DNA of 64,000 nucleotides, taken from assembly GCA_963762865.1 (NCBI GenBank), contig CAVXNC010000022.1, positions 62,001 to 126,000 of the forward strand, written 5' to 3'. The notes beneath the pieces were generated by a model. The model searched no databases. It was not told the DNA's origin and saw only the letters and a list, made by a program, of their open reading frames with translations. Position numbers and translations under genes: made by a program. Shown in pieces: positions 47,447-55,990 of the stretch. Numbering within the stretch: position 1 is the stretch's first letter; each line of letters starts with the position of its first letter. This stretch comes from DATHAP01 sp963762865. GTDB taxonomy: Bacteria > Actinomycetota > Actinomycetes > JACCUZ01.

Positions 47447-47641
47447 GAGGACTTATCGGCACGGACCGGGCGCACCTGCACCCACGTGCAGTGTGGCCAG
47501 CGTCCTCCTGCCCAGTGCCGGGCCGTCACCTCGGGTGACACAGCGTCGAATGACCCGATGTAGTCATGGGATTCCCGTTGGTCGACGGAGGAGATTGTCG
47601 CCAGGCCGTGCCGTCCGGCGCCGCCCGACGAGAGGAACGTC

Positions 47642-47929
47642 ATGAGGCTGCGACTTCGCTTGGTCCTGACCGCGGTCCTGGTGGCGATCCTTGGGATCGG
47701 CGCGTTGGGGACCCTTGGCGCTTCGGCTGGTCAGGCGCCGCCGATCTTCCCGCATCGGCATTTCCTGGTAACCCCTCAGGGCCTGGTCCCGGTCGGGCCG
47801 ACCGTGTGTGACAACCCCAACCTGCAGAGCGCGTTCAACCAGTTCCACGCCAAGATCCACGTGGGACCGGCAAACACCGCGTTCGACCACACACACAACC
47901 GGGTGGACATCACTTCCGGGCTTTGCTGA
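47642..47929 (+). CDS. Small secreted protein of unknown function
   Basis: 95 residues from an ATG at 47642 with GAGAGGAAC upstream. Residues 1-30 are a signal peptide (LTAVLVAILGIGALGTLGAS); the mature ~65 residues have two Cys and several His (FPHRHF, FDHTHNRVD). I do not recognise it. It lies just outside the left island repeat and may be its host neighbour. Confidence 0.6.
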   Translation: MRLRLRLVLTAVLVAILGIGALGTLGASAGQAPPIFPHRHFLVTPQGLVPVGPTVCDNPNLQSAFNQFHAKIHVGPANTAFDHTHNRVDITSGLC

Positions 47930-47936
47930 ACTCGCG

Positions 47937-47959
47937 GTGCCCCGAGTGGGATTCGAACC
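47937..47959. repeat. Left attachment-site repeat (copy of the tRNA 3' end)
   Basis: These 23 bases are identical to 55828-55850 and contain CCCCGAGTGGGATTCGAACC, the reverse complement of the T-arm and acceptor 3' side of the CAA-anticodon tRNA. The match ends abruptly at 47960. This is the scar expected when an element integrates into a tRNA 3' end. Confidence 0.85.
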
Positions 47960-48154
47960 GAGTTCTCTCGGGCCTGTGACCTGCGGCTATGCGGAGACTT
48001 CCCGTGCCGTGATTCCAATCTAGCCGGTTGTCCCCTGTGACGTCCGTTATGGACGCGTGGGTGATCCCACGGGATCACGCCGAGCAGCTGTTGGTTGCCG
48101 CGACTGGAAGCACCAAGGCGGTGGGCGCGGCACCTATCGAGTACCTGTCGCGGA

Positions 48155-48663
48155 CTAGGACTTGCGCGGCGCGAGCCCGTCCGTCCCGATGGCCCGGAGT
48201 ACTTGCGACCCGATGTCGTGGAGGTGGCGCACCTGAGATCTCGTGAGCTGGTCGAAGATGAGCCGACGTACTTCAGACACGTGACCGGGGGCTGTTTCTA
48301 CGACCTTCTCCCAGCGCGCGTCGGTGAGCACCGCCAGCGTGGAGCGGCATCGTTGGGGTCGGGGCGGCGGCAGACCCAGCCGCGCTGGTCAAGCCGGTCG
48401 AGCACCCGGGACAGGCGAGTCAGTGACCCGTTAGCCAGTGCCGCCAGCCTGCTCATGCGCAGCGTGCGATCGGGCTCCATCGAGAGCATGGCCAGCACCT
48501 GGTACTCGAAGTGGCTGATGCCGGCGTCACGCTGGAGCTGCGCGTCGAGGGCGGTGGGGAGCTCGATAAGCAGGCCCGCAAGGGTCACCCATGCGAGGGC
48601 TTCCGACTGGTCGAGCCAGCGCGGCTCCTCGGTGGTGACGGCCGATCCACGCTGACCTTCCAC
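48155..48663 (-). pseudogene. MarR-family regulator, frameshifted
   Basis: From a GTG at 48663 the frame gives the MarR winged helix (ALAWVTLAGLLIELPTALDA, FEYQVLAMLSMEPDRTLRM, LTRLSRVLDRLDQRGWV). One missing base near 48345 (GATGCCGCTCC where GATGCCCGCTCC would be expected) ends it early. The correct frame continues with STLAVLTDARWEKVVE, LIFDQLTRSQVRHLHDIG to the TAG at 48155. Repaired length is about 170 residues. It is divergent from the oxidoreductase and two palindromic operators lie between them, so it was probably its repressor. Confidence 0.8.
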
Positions 48664-48681
48664 GGCTAGACCATACCGATC

Positions 48682-48736
48682 ATTACTTGACACGGCAAGT
48701 GATCTGCGCGAAGGTTCACTTGCTGAATCAAGTAAT
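48682..48736. promoter_or_regulatory. Twin MarR operators
   Basis: Two imperfect palindromes share the half-site CAAGTRAT and a six-base spacer: 48682-48703 (ATTACTTG...CAAGTGAT) and 48715-48736 (TTCACTTG...CAAGTAAT). They fill the gap between the divergent MarR and oxidoreductase starts. Confidence 0.7.
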
Positions 48737-48758
48737 CCGACCATGAGAGAAGAACGGT

Positions 48759-49706
48759 ATGCGTGCACTTAATGTCCCGGCCGCCGGCGAGCAGCCCCAG
48801 CTGTCCGACCTGCCCATCCCGGAGGTCACCGAGGGCACCGTCCTTATCCGGGTGACGGCAGCCGGGCTGAACGGCTTCGACAACGCCGTGGCCGCCGGGA
48901 TGCTGACCGAGATGGTCCCGCACCAGTACCCGGTGGTGCTGGGCCGGGACGCCGCCGGTGTCGTCGAAGCCGTCGGCGCCGGTATAGACGATGTAGCGGT
49001 CGGCGACGAGGTGATCGGGCACGTCCTGATGGCTCCGCCGATCCAGGCCGGCACGCTGGCCGAGTACGCGCTGATCCCAGCGGCCGGGATCACCCCGAAG
49101 CCGGCCGGGCTGGACTTCGTCGCGGCCGCAGCACTGCCAGTCGCTGGGGCTGCCGCGGTCGCGGCTATCGAGGCGATCGACCCGCAGCTGAGACAGGTCG
49201 TCTTCGTCAACGGCGCCTCTGGAGGCGTCGGCTCTTACGCGATCCAGCTGCTCGCGGCACGAGGTGCGACCGTGGTGGCTACCGGCACGGCGCAAGACAT
49301 CGAGCGGCTGGTCGCCAACGGGGCCGATCTCGTCATCGACTACACATCCGGCGCAGTCGCCGAGCAGGTCCGCTTCACCTACCCGGACGGGGTCGACGCG
49401 CTCATCGACCTGGTCAACTACACGCCGGACGGGCTGCCGCTGGATGCCGTTCGCAAGGGCGGCAAGGTCGCCAGCAGCATGGGCGCTGCGAACGACGAGG
49501 TCCTGGCCGCAGCGGGCCTCACCGGGTCGAACATCATGGCCAGTCCGATCCGCGAGGTCGTCGAACCCCTAGCCCAGCAGGCCGTCGACGGCACGCTGAA
49601 GGTCCACGTCGCCAGCAGGCTGACCCTCGAGCAAGCGGCCGAGGGCCTGGCCACCATCGCTTCTGGCGCTGCCCACGGAAAGATCGTCGTCACCATCGCA
49701 GACTGA
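48759..49706 (+). CDS. NADP-dependent quinone-oxidoreductase-like protein
   Basis: 315 residues from an ATG at 48759. It is a zinc-free medium-chain reductase: IRVTAAGLNGFDNAVAAG, PVVLGRDAAGVVEAVGAG, VFVNGASGGVGSYAIQL (NADPH fold) and GKIVVTIAD at the end. It likely reduces quinones or reactive electrophiles with NADPH. MarR repressors next to such genes often respond to those compounds. It is intact, in contrast to its neighbours inside the island. Confidence 0.9.
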   Translation: MRALNVPAAGEQPQLSDLPIPEVTEGTVLIRVTAAGLNGFDNAVAAGMLTEMVPHQYPVVLGRDAAGVVEAVGAGIDDVAVGDEVIGHVLMAPPIQAGTLAEYALIPAAGITPKPAGLDFVAAAALPVAGAAAVAAIEAIDPQLRQVVFVNGASGGVGSYAIQLLAARGATVVATGTAQDIERLVANGADLVIDYTSGAVAEQVRFTYPDGVDALIDLVNYTPDGLPLDAVRKGGKVASSMGAANDEVLAAAGLTGSNIMASPIREVVEPLAQQAVDGTLKVHVASRLTLEQAAEGLATIASGAAHGKIVVTIAD

Positions 49707-49894
49707 ATCATTGCGTCGCGGCCCGGCCGTCCCAGACACACCAGCTCGGCCGGGAACGGCAATTCGGTGCGCCCGTACTACGAGACGGGCGGCCGGCTGT
49801 CGGCGACGAGAACCGCCCCTCAGGGTGGGGTGGGCTGCAAGTCGAGAACGCGCTGCAACCGGACTGTCCGCCGTGGACTTCGCTCTCGGACAGG

Positions 49895-50486
49895 TCACTC
49901 TCGGTGCGGTGTCGTCAAGGCCATGTCGAGGAGTGCCGTGGCGGCTTGCCGAGCGTCGGTGAACGCTTGCGGGTCGTTGATGGAGGCTGCCAGCGCGTTG
50001 GCGCCTTCGTAGATGACGGCGAGCTGTCTGCCGAGACGCTCCGGATCCGACGCTCCCGCGTCGGTGGCGACGGCCACGAGGCGATCGCGGAACGCTTGCT
50101 TGTGTCGCCGGGCGAGCCGGGCGACCTCGGGGAGCTCTCCGGCGCCCTCGACGGCTGCGTTGTGGAAGGGGCAGCCGCGCATCTGCATCGGTGTGGGCGA
50201 GTCGGTCTGCGGCGGGTCGAAGATCGCCAGCAGGCGCTGGGCGGGGGTCAGGTCGCCGCGCCCGAGCTAGGCTTCAGCGGGGATCAACTGCTTCCGACTC
50301 GAACCGGCGAAGGTACTCCTCCACCAGCGCGGTCTTGCTCGGGAAGTGCACGTAGAAGGTCCGGGGCGAGACGTGCGCCGCCGTCATGAGTGCTGCCACC
50401 CCGGTGGCGTGGATGCCGCGCTCGTAGAAAAGCCGCTCGGCGGCGCGCAGGATGCGCTCGCGGGCGCCGCGCCCGCCGCGGGCCAC
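49895..50486 (-). pseudogene. TetR-family regulator, frameshift and nonsense
   Basis: The first 60 codons from a GTG at 50486 give the TetR helix-turn-helix (ARERILRAAERLFYERGIHA, VSPRTFYVHFPSKTALVEEY). A frameshift near 50291 and an in-frame TAG at 50267-50269 interrupt it. The other frame then carries LTPAQRLLAIFDPP, CPFHNAAVEGAGELPEVARL and YEGANALAASIND to the stop at 49895. Two different lesions indicate real decay. It is divergent from the metallo-hydrolase gene with paired operators between. Confidence 0.82.
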
Positions 50487-50520
50487 CTGGGCGGTGCGAT
50501 CGGTGTTCCCATGCCGGTAA

Positions 50521-50591
50521 CCATAGCGAGCGCTTTACATCCGACCGGGCGACGGTATACGGTCCATCGCCAGGTAAAGCGACCGCTATAC
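50521..50591. promoter_or_regulatory. Twin TetR operators
   Basis: GTAAAGCGACCGCTATAC at 50574-50591 is nearly palindromic (half-site AGCG..CGCT). Its inverse occurs at 50521-50538 (ATAGCG..CGCTTTAC, 14 of 16 core bases). Each lies next to one of the two divergent starts. Confidence 0.7.
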
Positions 50592-50608
50592 TTGGAAGGA
50601 CTTCCGCC

Positions 50609-51501
50609 ATGAGCTCGACCGAAATCACGTACGACGTCTTCATCAACGAGCCGCCGACGCAGGACAACGGCGACCTTCCGAACGGGGAGCCGAGGCGCTT
50701 CCCGCCGCTAGCCAGCACGCTGATCTCCGGCGCGCGGGACGCCGTGCTCGTCGACCCGGGCTTCACGAGCGAGGCTGGCGCACGCGCTTGGGCGACTGGG
50801 TCGCCGGCAAGGACCGCAACGTGACCGACATCTTCGTCACGCACGGCCACGGCGACCACTGGTTCGCGGCCGGCCTGCTGGCCGAACGGTTCGGCGCCCG
50901 CATCGTGGCAACCGAGGGAACGATCGCTCACATGCACGCCAGCGTCGCCGCTCGACCGTTCGTCTGGGACCAGATCTACTCCGGTATCCCACCGTCCCCG
51001 GTGACCGCAGTGACCGTGCCCGGCGACCGATTCACCCTCGAGGGCCGCGATCTCGTCATCGTCGAGGTCGGACACGCAGACACCGACGCCAGCAGCGTCC
51101 TCCACGCCCCCGACCTCGCACTCGTCGTGGCCGGCGACGTCATCTACAACGGCGCCCACCTCTACCTCAGCGAGACCTCGCTCGCCGGCTTCGACACCTG
51201 GCGCTCCGCGATCGACAAGGTCGAGTCCCTCGGCGCACGCCACATCGTCGCCGGCCACCAGAACTCGAAGCTCGACGACGACGCCGCGCGCACCATCGCC
51301 GAGACGCGCGAGTACCTCGACGTCGCCGAAGACACGCTGAACACCGAGAAGACGGCCATCGACTACTTCAACGCGATGATCACCTGCTACCCCGACCATC
51401 TCGGACGCACCGTCCTGTGGGCAACAGCCCAAGCCGTCTACGGCATCCGCGAGCACCCCGGAGAAGACCGCATCCCGTTCATCGCCGGAGGCTGGCTCTA
51501 A
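50609..51501 (+). pseudogene. Metallo-beta-lactamase-fold hydrolase, frameshifted
   Basis: ATG at 50609. The first 59 codons (YDVFINEPPT, AVLVDPGFTSEAG) run into a frameshift at about 50784-50788; the other frame continues with GDWVAGKDRNVTDIFVTHGH, then the zinc motif THGHGDHW, and VEVGHADTDASSVLHAP, to the stop at 51501. Repaired length is about 297 residues. It resembles MBL hydrolases with unknown substrates. It was presumably repressed by the divergent TetR. Confidence 0.8.
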
Positions 51502-51614
51502 CTCGTCGAGGCGCACCTAATGCCGGTTCCGGTCGGTCGTGGGGCAGCCGCCGAGCGAGCAATCGCGAACGACGCCTATGTGGCCTGACCGTTTGGCCGA
51601 TGGCTCGCGCAGCC

Positions 51615-52099
51615 TCACAGCCGTGCTCGCAGGACGGCGACCTCGGGAACGACTCCGGCGAGCCGTAGCCGTTCTCGGCCAGCCACCTAATCGCGATCCG
51701 GCTTCGAAACGACCACCACGCGCGGATGAGGACGAGGTCGACGTCGACGCCGTAGCCGGCGACGACGTCGTCGAGGTGTTCCTCGTGTGCGAGCGTCAGC
51801 GTGGCGAGGTCGTAGAGTCCGTCGCGCTGGGACGCCTCGGACCGATCAAAGATGCCGGTGACCTCGTCACCTTCGACGAAGACATGGGTGATCTGAAGGT
51901 CGCCGTGAATGAACACCTCTGTCCATGGACGGAGCACGGTCTCCGCGAGCCCGCGATTGCGCGTGACCACGTCGACGGGCAGGACATCATTGGCGACGAG
52001 CCAATCGCACTCGTCGGCGAGTCGGGACGCGAGCTCGTCCAGGCAGCGGCCGGGCCGTGGCGGCAACGGCGCGTCGTGCAGCGTGCGTATCGGAGGCAC
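51615..52099 (-). pseudogene. Aminoglycoside-phosphotransferase-fold kinase, 5'-truncated remnant
   Basis: The catalytic half of an APH-like kinase is readable: VFIHGDLQITHVFV (Brenner-type HGD), GIFDRSEASQRDGLYDLA (metal-binding D) and AWWSFRSRIAIRWLAENGY. The nucleotide-binding N-terminal half is missing; the readable part begins near 52099, next to the MFS stop at 52128. A shift near 51655 is needed to reach the natural end VAVLRARL at 51615. It is not functional. Confidence 0.7.
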
Positions 52100-52127
52100 C
52101 CGCCGCAGCCCGCGCCGCGGGCGACGC

Positions 52128-53417
52128 CTAGGGCTGGGCCGCGTTCAGGGATGCCGCGGTTCCCAGGTGGTGGCGTGAGCCCCACGCCCACAAGGACAGG
52201 TCGTACCCGGCCTTGACGACCCCGGACACGACCAGCGGAGCGCCCAGGGAGATCTGCTGGAGTGCGGCGGCGATGATCGGCCCGAATGGGCGCACGACGT
52301 AGCGGGCGGCGTTGGTCGTCGCCGCGGCAGGGGTGCGTTCGGCCGGGGTGACCACCGCCATCACCAGGGCCTGGCGGGTGGGGACGTCCATGCTGGACAG
52401 CAGGCTTCGGCCGAGCAGCAGCACCGACGCCCACGTCAGGGTCGGGGCGAACGCGGCTGCGATGAGGAGCAGATTGCTCGGCAGGTGGGTGCCGACCATG
52501 GTGGGGATCAGCCCGAACCGGTCGGCCACTCGCGGAGCGAGCAGGACGCTGAGGGCTTGCAGAAGAGTGATCGCGAAGAACAGGACGCCGAGTCCGAACG
52601 GTGCAGCGTCGTAGCGTGTGGTCAGGTAGTACGACAGGAAGGTCGTGGTCACCAGGCCGCCGCCGCCGGCATCGACCGCGAACAGGCCGGCGAGGCCGAA
52701 CACGCGCCGCCGTGAGGGGCCGAGGCGGGACACCCGGGCGCGTCGCTGCGCGTCGTGGGGGTCGTCCGCGGCGGCGGGTTCCACGTGAGGGCTTAAGGAC
52801 AGCGCGAGCGCAGCACCGCCGAGGCCGATCGGTACGAGGACCAGGAAGGCCGCCGCACCGGGTGATCCGTGGGAGAGCAGGCCGACGCCACCTTGGGCAA
52901 GGGCTCCCAGCGCACCGGAGATGAAGCCGATGAAGTTGTAGACCCCCAGGGCGCGCGCACCGGACCGGCCGCCCCGTTCGGTCGCGAGCATCGCCTGTTC
53001 CAGCGTGGTCGCCGGTCCGTTGTCCACGACATCCGTTGACAGCGTGCCGGTCACTGCCACGAGCCCGATCAACCACACCGGCGCGCCGAGGGCCATGACG
53101 GCACCGGCGACCGCGATCCCCAGGTAGATCGACGCGTAGGAGCGGCGTCGGCCAATCACATCCGCGAACCGGCCGACCACCAACGACGAGACCGCGGACC
53201 CGGCTACCAGCGCGGCCAGCAGCAGGCCGACCTGGCCCGGTGAGGCACCGCGATCTGCCAGCAACCGGCCCAGCAGAACCGAGGTGAACCCGTAGCCCGC
53301 GGCGCGCAGGGCCTGAGCCCCCACGACTCGACGGCCATCGACCGACAGCCCGGCTCGCCGCGCGCCCTGGTTGTCGGACCCGCCCCCGCGCTGGCCTACA
53401 CAGGACCAGCGTCCCAC
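52128..53417 (-). CDS. MFS transporter
   Basis: 429 residues, twelve predicted membrane helices. The first is around AAGYGFTSVLLGRLLADRG and the family loop between helices 2 and 3 reads GRFADVIGRRRSY. It is probably a drug or metabolite exporter. It is one of two intact genes in the island. The start (GTG/ATG near 53417) is uncertain by up to about 25 residues, because the first residues are not hydrophobic. Confidence 0.85.
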   Translation of the reverse strand: MGRWSCVGQRGGGSDNQGARRAGLSVDGRRVVGAQALRAAGYGFTSVLLGRLLADRGASPGQVGLLLAALVAGSAVSSLVVGRFADVIGRRRSYASIYLGIAVAGAVMALGAPVWLIGLVAVTGTLSTDVVDNGPATTLEQAMLATERGGRSGARALGVYNFIGFISGALGALAQGGVGLLSHGSPGAAAFLVLVPIGLGGAALALSLSPHVEPAAADDPHDAQRRARVSRLGPSRRRVFGLAGLFAVDAGGGGLVTTTFLSYYLTTRYDAAPFGLGVLFFAITLLQALSVLLAPRVADRFGLIPTMVGTHLPSNLLLIAAAFAPTLTWASVLLLGRSLLSSMDVPTRQALVMAVVTPAERTPAAATTNAARYVVRPFGPIIAAALQQISLGAPLVVSGVVKAGYDLSLWAWGSRHHLGTAASLNAAQP

Positions 53418-53558
53418 CTCGGGTCACCCGCATCCGGGACTCGTACAGCCGCGGCGCAGCCGCGTCCACCTGACAGATTCCGACCTGACATCAGCCACAC
53501 CGGTGCCCCCGACCGATGCCTCGGAGCGGGGTGACGCTGAGCCCCACCTCGCTCCGCG

Positions 53559-54329
53559 TCAGCCGGATGTCATGAACGTCGAGGACGACAGCGTCTGATT
53601 GCCGCTCCCCTCGATGGCGAGCACCTCCCAGGAGTACTCCGTGTCCGGGCGGAGGAAGCCCGGCGGCACGCGGAGCCTCGTGGCTGTCGGCGGCATCGTC
53701 ACGTCCAGGGTCCGGACCGGAAGGGCCTTGAGATCGGTCTCGCGCTCCACCAGCACCTGGTACCCGATGATCCGGCTGCCTGCCGGTGCGGGGACCCGCC
53801 GCCAGCGCATCACGGTGTCCCTCGGCTTCTGTGGCGCCGAGCTCGCGACCGGAGACACCAGCTTCGGGCCGCGAGGGAAGGTGATGCGTCAGCCGCGCCG
53901 AGCCGCGGAACACCTGGCCGTCCGCCCCGGTGCCGCGGAACTTGTAGACGCCGGCCGGCCACTGCTTCAGCAGCTTGAGCGAGTGGCAGCTCGGAGAACG
54001 GCGGCTCCCCGCTCTCGAGGAACAGCTCCGAACCGCCGAATCTGGCCAGTCTGCCTCGGGTCTCCGTCGAGAAGATCCGGTTGCCACGCGGGTCGAAGAT
54101 GGACATCGGTCGTCCATTCCTCGGCGTCGATGAACACCTGGACGCCGCCGTCCCGATCGGTCGAGTTGATCTCGAACTTCAGCGTGCGTCCCCAGGGGGG
54201 TTACCACGCGCTGCGCTGCTAGTGGTTGATCGGCTGCTGTGTCGGCACTGCAGAGCTCTCCGACTGCGCCGGGTGCCAGGCTGCCGCTCGCGACGAGCAG
54301 CGTCGCCAACGTGACGCATAGAGCCTCAT
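53559..54329 (-). pseudogene. Secreted FN3-type hypothetical protein, multiply frameshifted
   Basis: Read through three frames, the minus strand gives a signal peptide (LATLLVASGSLAPGA, from an ATG at 54329), then LKFEINSTDRDGGVQVFIDA, SIFDPRGNRIFSTETR, LFLESGEPPFSELPL, LKLLKQWPAGVYKFRGTG, GPKLVSPVASSA and an FN3-like end RIIGYQVLVERETDLK ... YSWEVLAIEGSGNQT. This is a recognisable family of uncharacterised bacterial secreted proteins. Shifts lie near 54195, 54110, 53985 and 53893. It is dead as sequenced. Confidence 0.65.
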
Positions 54330-54360
54330 TCCGCTGCCTTCCGTCGCGCCACCCGTCCGA

Positions 54361-54872
54361 TGGCCTCTCAGTCGGGAACGTAAGGCGGTGCGGCTGAAGG
54401 CCGCCTGAACGCATTCCTCAGAGCGGGAGCCCGCCGGGCGTCGCGTTCCTTCCTACGGCGCCAACAGCTCGACGGTCTCGGAGGCTCTCGCTGCAGGGTT
54501 CGCCGCGGTCGTGGCCGGCTCAGTCGCGGTGCTCGTCGACATGAGCTAGCCCTTCTCCGGCGTCTTCGCGCTTCTCGCGGACGACTCTCACGCAGGTGTC
54601 CTTGAGCCGTAATGCCGGTCCGTGCGGTCGTGTCAGCGCCGGGCGGGTGTACGGGAAGGGCGCTATCGCGCTTGCAGCCTGTCTCGACGCCAGATCAAGC
54701 CCACGACTTGACGCCTGTCCACATGGCTTGCGGTTGGGCAGTACCCGCGTCGATGAGCGGTCCAGTGCACCTTTCATGCCGACGTTCGGGCGTGGGCGCA
54801 AGGACTGGTCTGGTCATTTCGGGCCTGGATGAGCAGCCAGATGCCGTGCAGGGTTGCCGTGAAGGAGTCACC
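54361..54872. other. Gap of about 510 bases without an intact gene
   Basis: It holds a short hairpin (AGGCGG...CCGCCT, near 54383-54408) and, at 54457-54549, 30 codons ending SVAVLVDMS and a TAG that look like the C-terminal tail of a lost membrane protein. Otherwise I see nothing. Confidence 0.35.
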
Positions 54873-55723
54873 ATGACAGCCGCCAGCCTTCCCGCGATCG
54901 TGATGCTCGTCCTGCTGGCGGTCTGCTCGGGAGGCGATGGCGATCCACCTGTGGCCGCCGGTTCCTCCTCGACGAACCCTTCCCCGACCGCTACTGCCCC
55001 TACCGCCCTTGCCGACTCGGCCGCGCAGCCGACCATCGACGACGCGTTCGCGGTCACCGCCGGAGGCAGACAACTCAGACTCGGTGTGATGGGGAACCGG
55101 GAGTCCGACCGTGCTCCTGGAGTCCGGAGGCCCCGGGATCGAGGAGTGGACCGGGTCTGGAATCGTCGGCGAACTCGCCAGCCGCACCCGAGTGTGCACC
55201 TACGACCGGCGGGAACTGGCGGGAGTGACGCGGCGCCCAACAAGCGACGGGACGCCGATGATGTCGTGACTGAGGCACACGCTCTGCTCGAGGCGGCGCA
55301 CGTTAACGGCCCGCTCGTGCTGGTTGGCCGATCCTTCGGCGGCATGATCGCCACCCACTACGCCGACACGCTGCCGAAGGATGTCATCGGCGTCGTCGTG
55401 CTCGACACACCAGCGCCGTCGGCCGAGTTCACCGAGAAGAGCGAGCCCGGGCTGGTCTGGGACGCACCGGGCAACACCGCGCACCTCGACGTGGTCCACG
55501 GCTTCGAGAACCGCTTCGCCAACCATCCACCCCACTTTGACGTGCCCCTGCTCTTGATCACCCCGGTCCCCGGCGAAGGCAGCGTCAAGAACGAAAGCTT
55601 CTGGTTGCAGACCAGCCCGCAGGCTAAGCAGGTCCACCCTCCTGCGGCGAGGAACCCACCGAGGGCCCCTGCGCCACCAAGGTCGCCGACTTCGTTGAGA
55701 GTCTCGACACGAGCAGGCAATGA
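54873..55723 (+). pseudogene. Alpha/beta hydrolase lipoprotein, frameshifted
   Basis: ATG at 54873 with GAAGGAG upstream. A lipoprotein signal (LLAVC) and a Ser/Thr linker lead to a hydrolase core that needs three frame changes (near 55085, 55208 and 55640): PTVLLESGGPGIEEW, then HALLEAAHVNGPLVLVGRSF and GRSFGGMIATHYA with the nucleophile Ser, VVVLDTPAPSAEF, and a natural end CATKVADFVESLDTSRQ at 55723. A substrate is not predictable. It is dead as sequenced. Confidence 0.72.
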
Positions 55724-55827
55724 CCCAGCTCAAGCCGCGCGGGCGCCGCCAATCTCGTTGTGGATCCCACAGCGGGAGCACGGAGCGCCCTCCGACCGCG
55801 TCGCCGCAGGTCAGAGGGCGTGTCGCA

Positions 55828-55850
55828 GTGCCCCGAGTGGGATTCGAACC
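55828..55850. repeat. Right attachment-site repeat, inside the tRNA 3' end
   Basis: Identical over 23 bases to 47937-47959. It covers the acceptor 3' side and part of the T-arm plus one base beyond A73. Confidence 0.85.
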
Positions 55851-55902
55851 CACACTGGACGGTGTTTGAGACCGTTGGCTCTGCCAGTTGGCCTATCGGG
55901 GC
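55829..55902 (-). tRNA. tRNA with CAA (Leu) anticodon, short variable loop
   Basis: 74 bases fold as a cloverleaf: acceptor GCCCCGA/TCGGGGC with A73, D-arm with GG at 18-19, anticodon stem ACGGT/ACCGT with loop CTCAAAC (anticodon CAA), five-base variable loop CCAGT, T-arm GTGGG-TTCGAAT-CCCAC. CCA is not encoded. The anticodon reads Leu UUG, but bacterial tRNA-Leu normally has a long variable arm. Its 3' end is duplicated at 47937-47959. Confidence 0.88.
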
Positions 55903-55990
55903 GGCCCGCTCCGCCCGCCGGCAGCGGCCGAGGCGTTCGGAGCGTGGGCGCAAGTCTGCCACCGGCGGCGGTCTCGGTAGCCTCCCGGCC

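Larger units (their letters stand above)
47937..55850. mobile_element. tRNA-bounded genomic island, about 7.9 kb, decaying
   Basis: Direct repeats of the tRNA 3' end bound the segment on both sides, and the intact tRNA lies at the right end with its 3' side facing the island, the geometry of integrase-made islands. The cargo is regulators, an oxidoreductase, a hydrolase and a transporter unlike the flanking housekeeping genes. Most genes inside are frameshifted or truncated. No integrase, relaxase or transposase is visible, so it is probably immobile now. Confidence 0.75.

Noticed and set aside
49707..49894. Gene remnant between the oxidoreductase and TetR
   Set aside because: No frame gives a recognisable motif; treated as spacer.
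47960..55827. Integrase gene for the island
   Set aside because: I searched the frames for tyrosine or serine recombinase motifs and found none; it has been lost or lies elsewhere.
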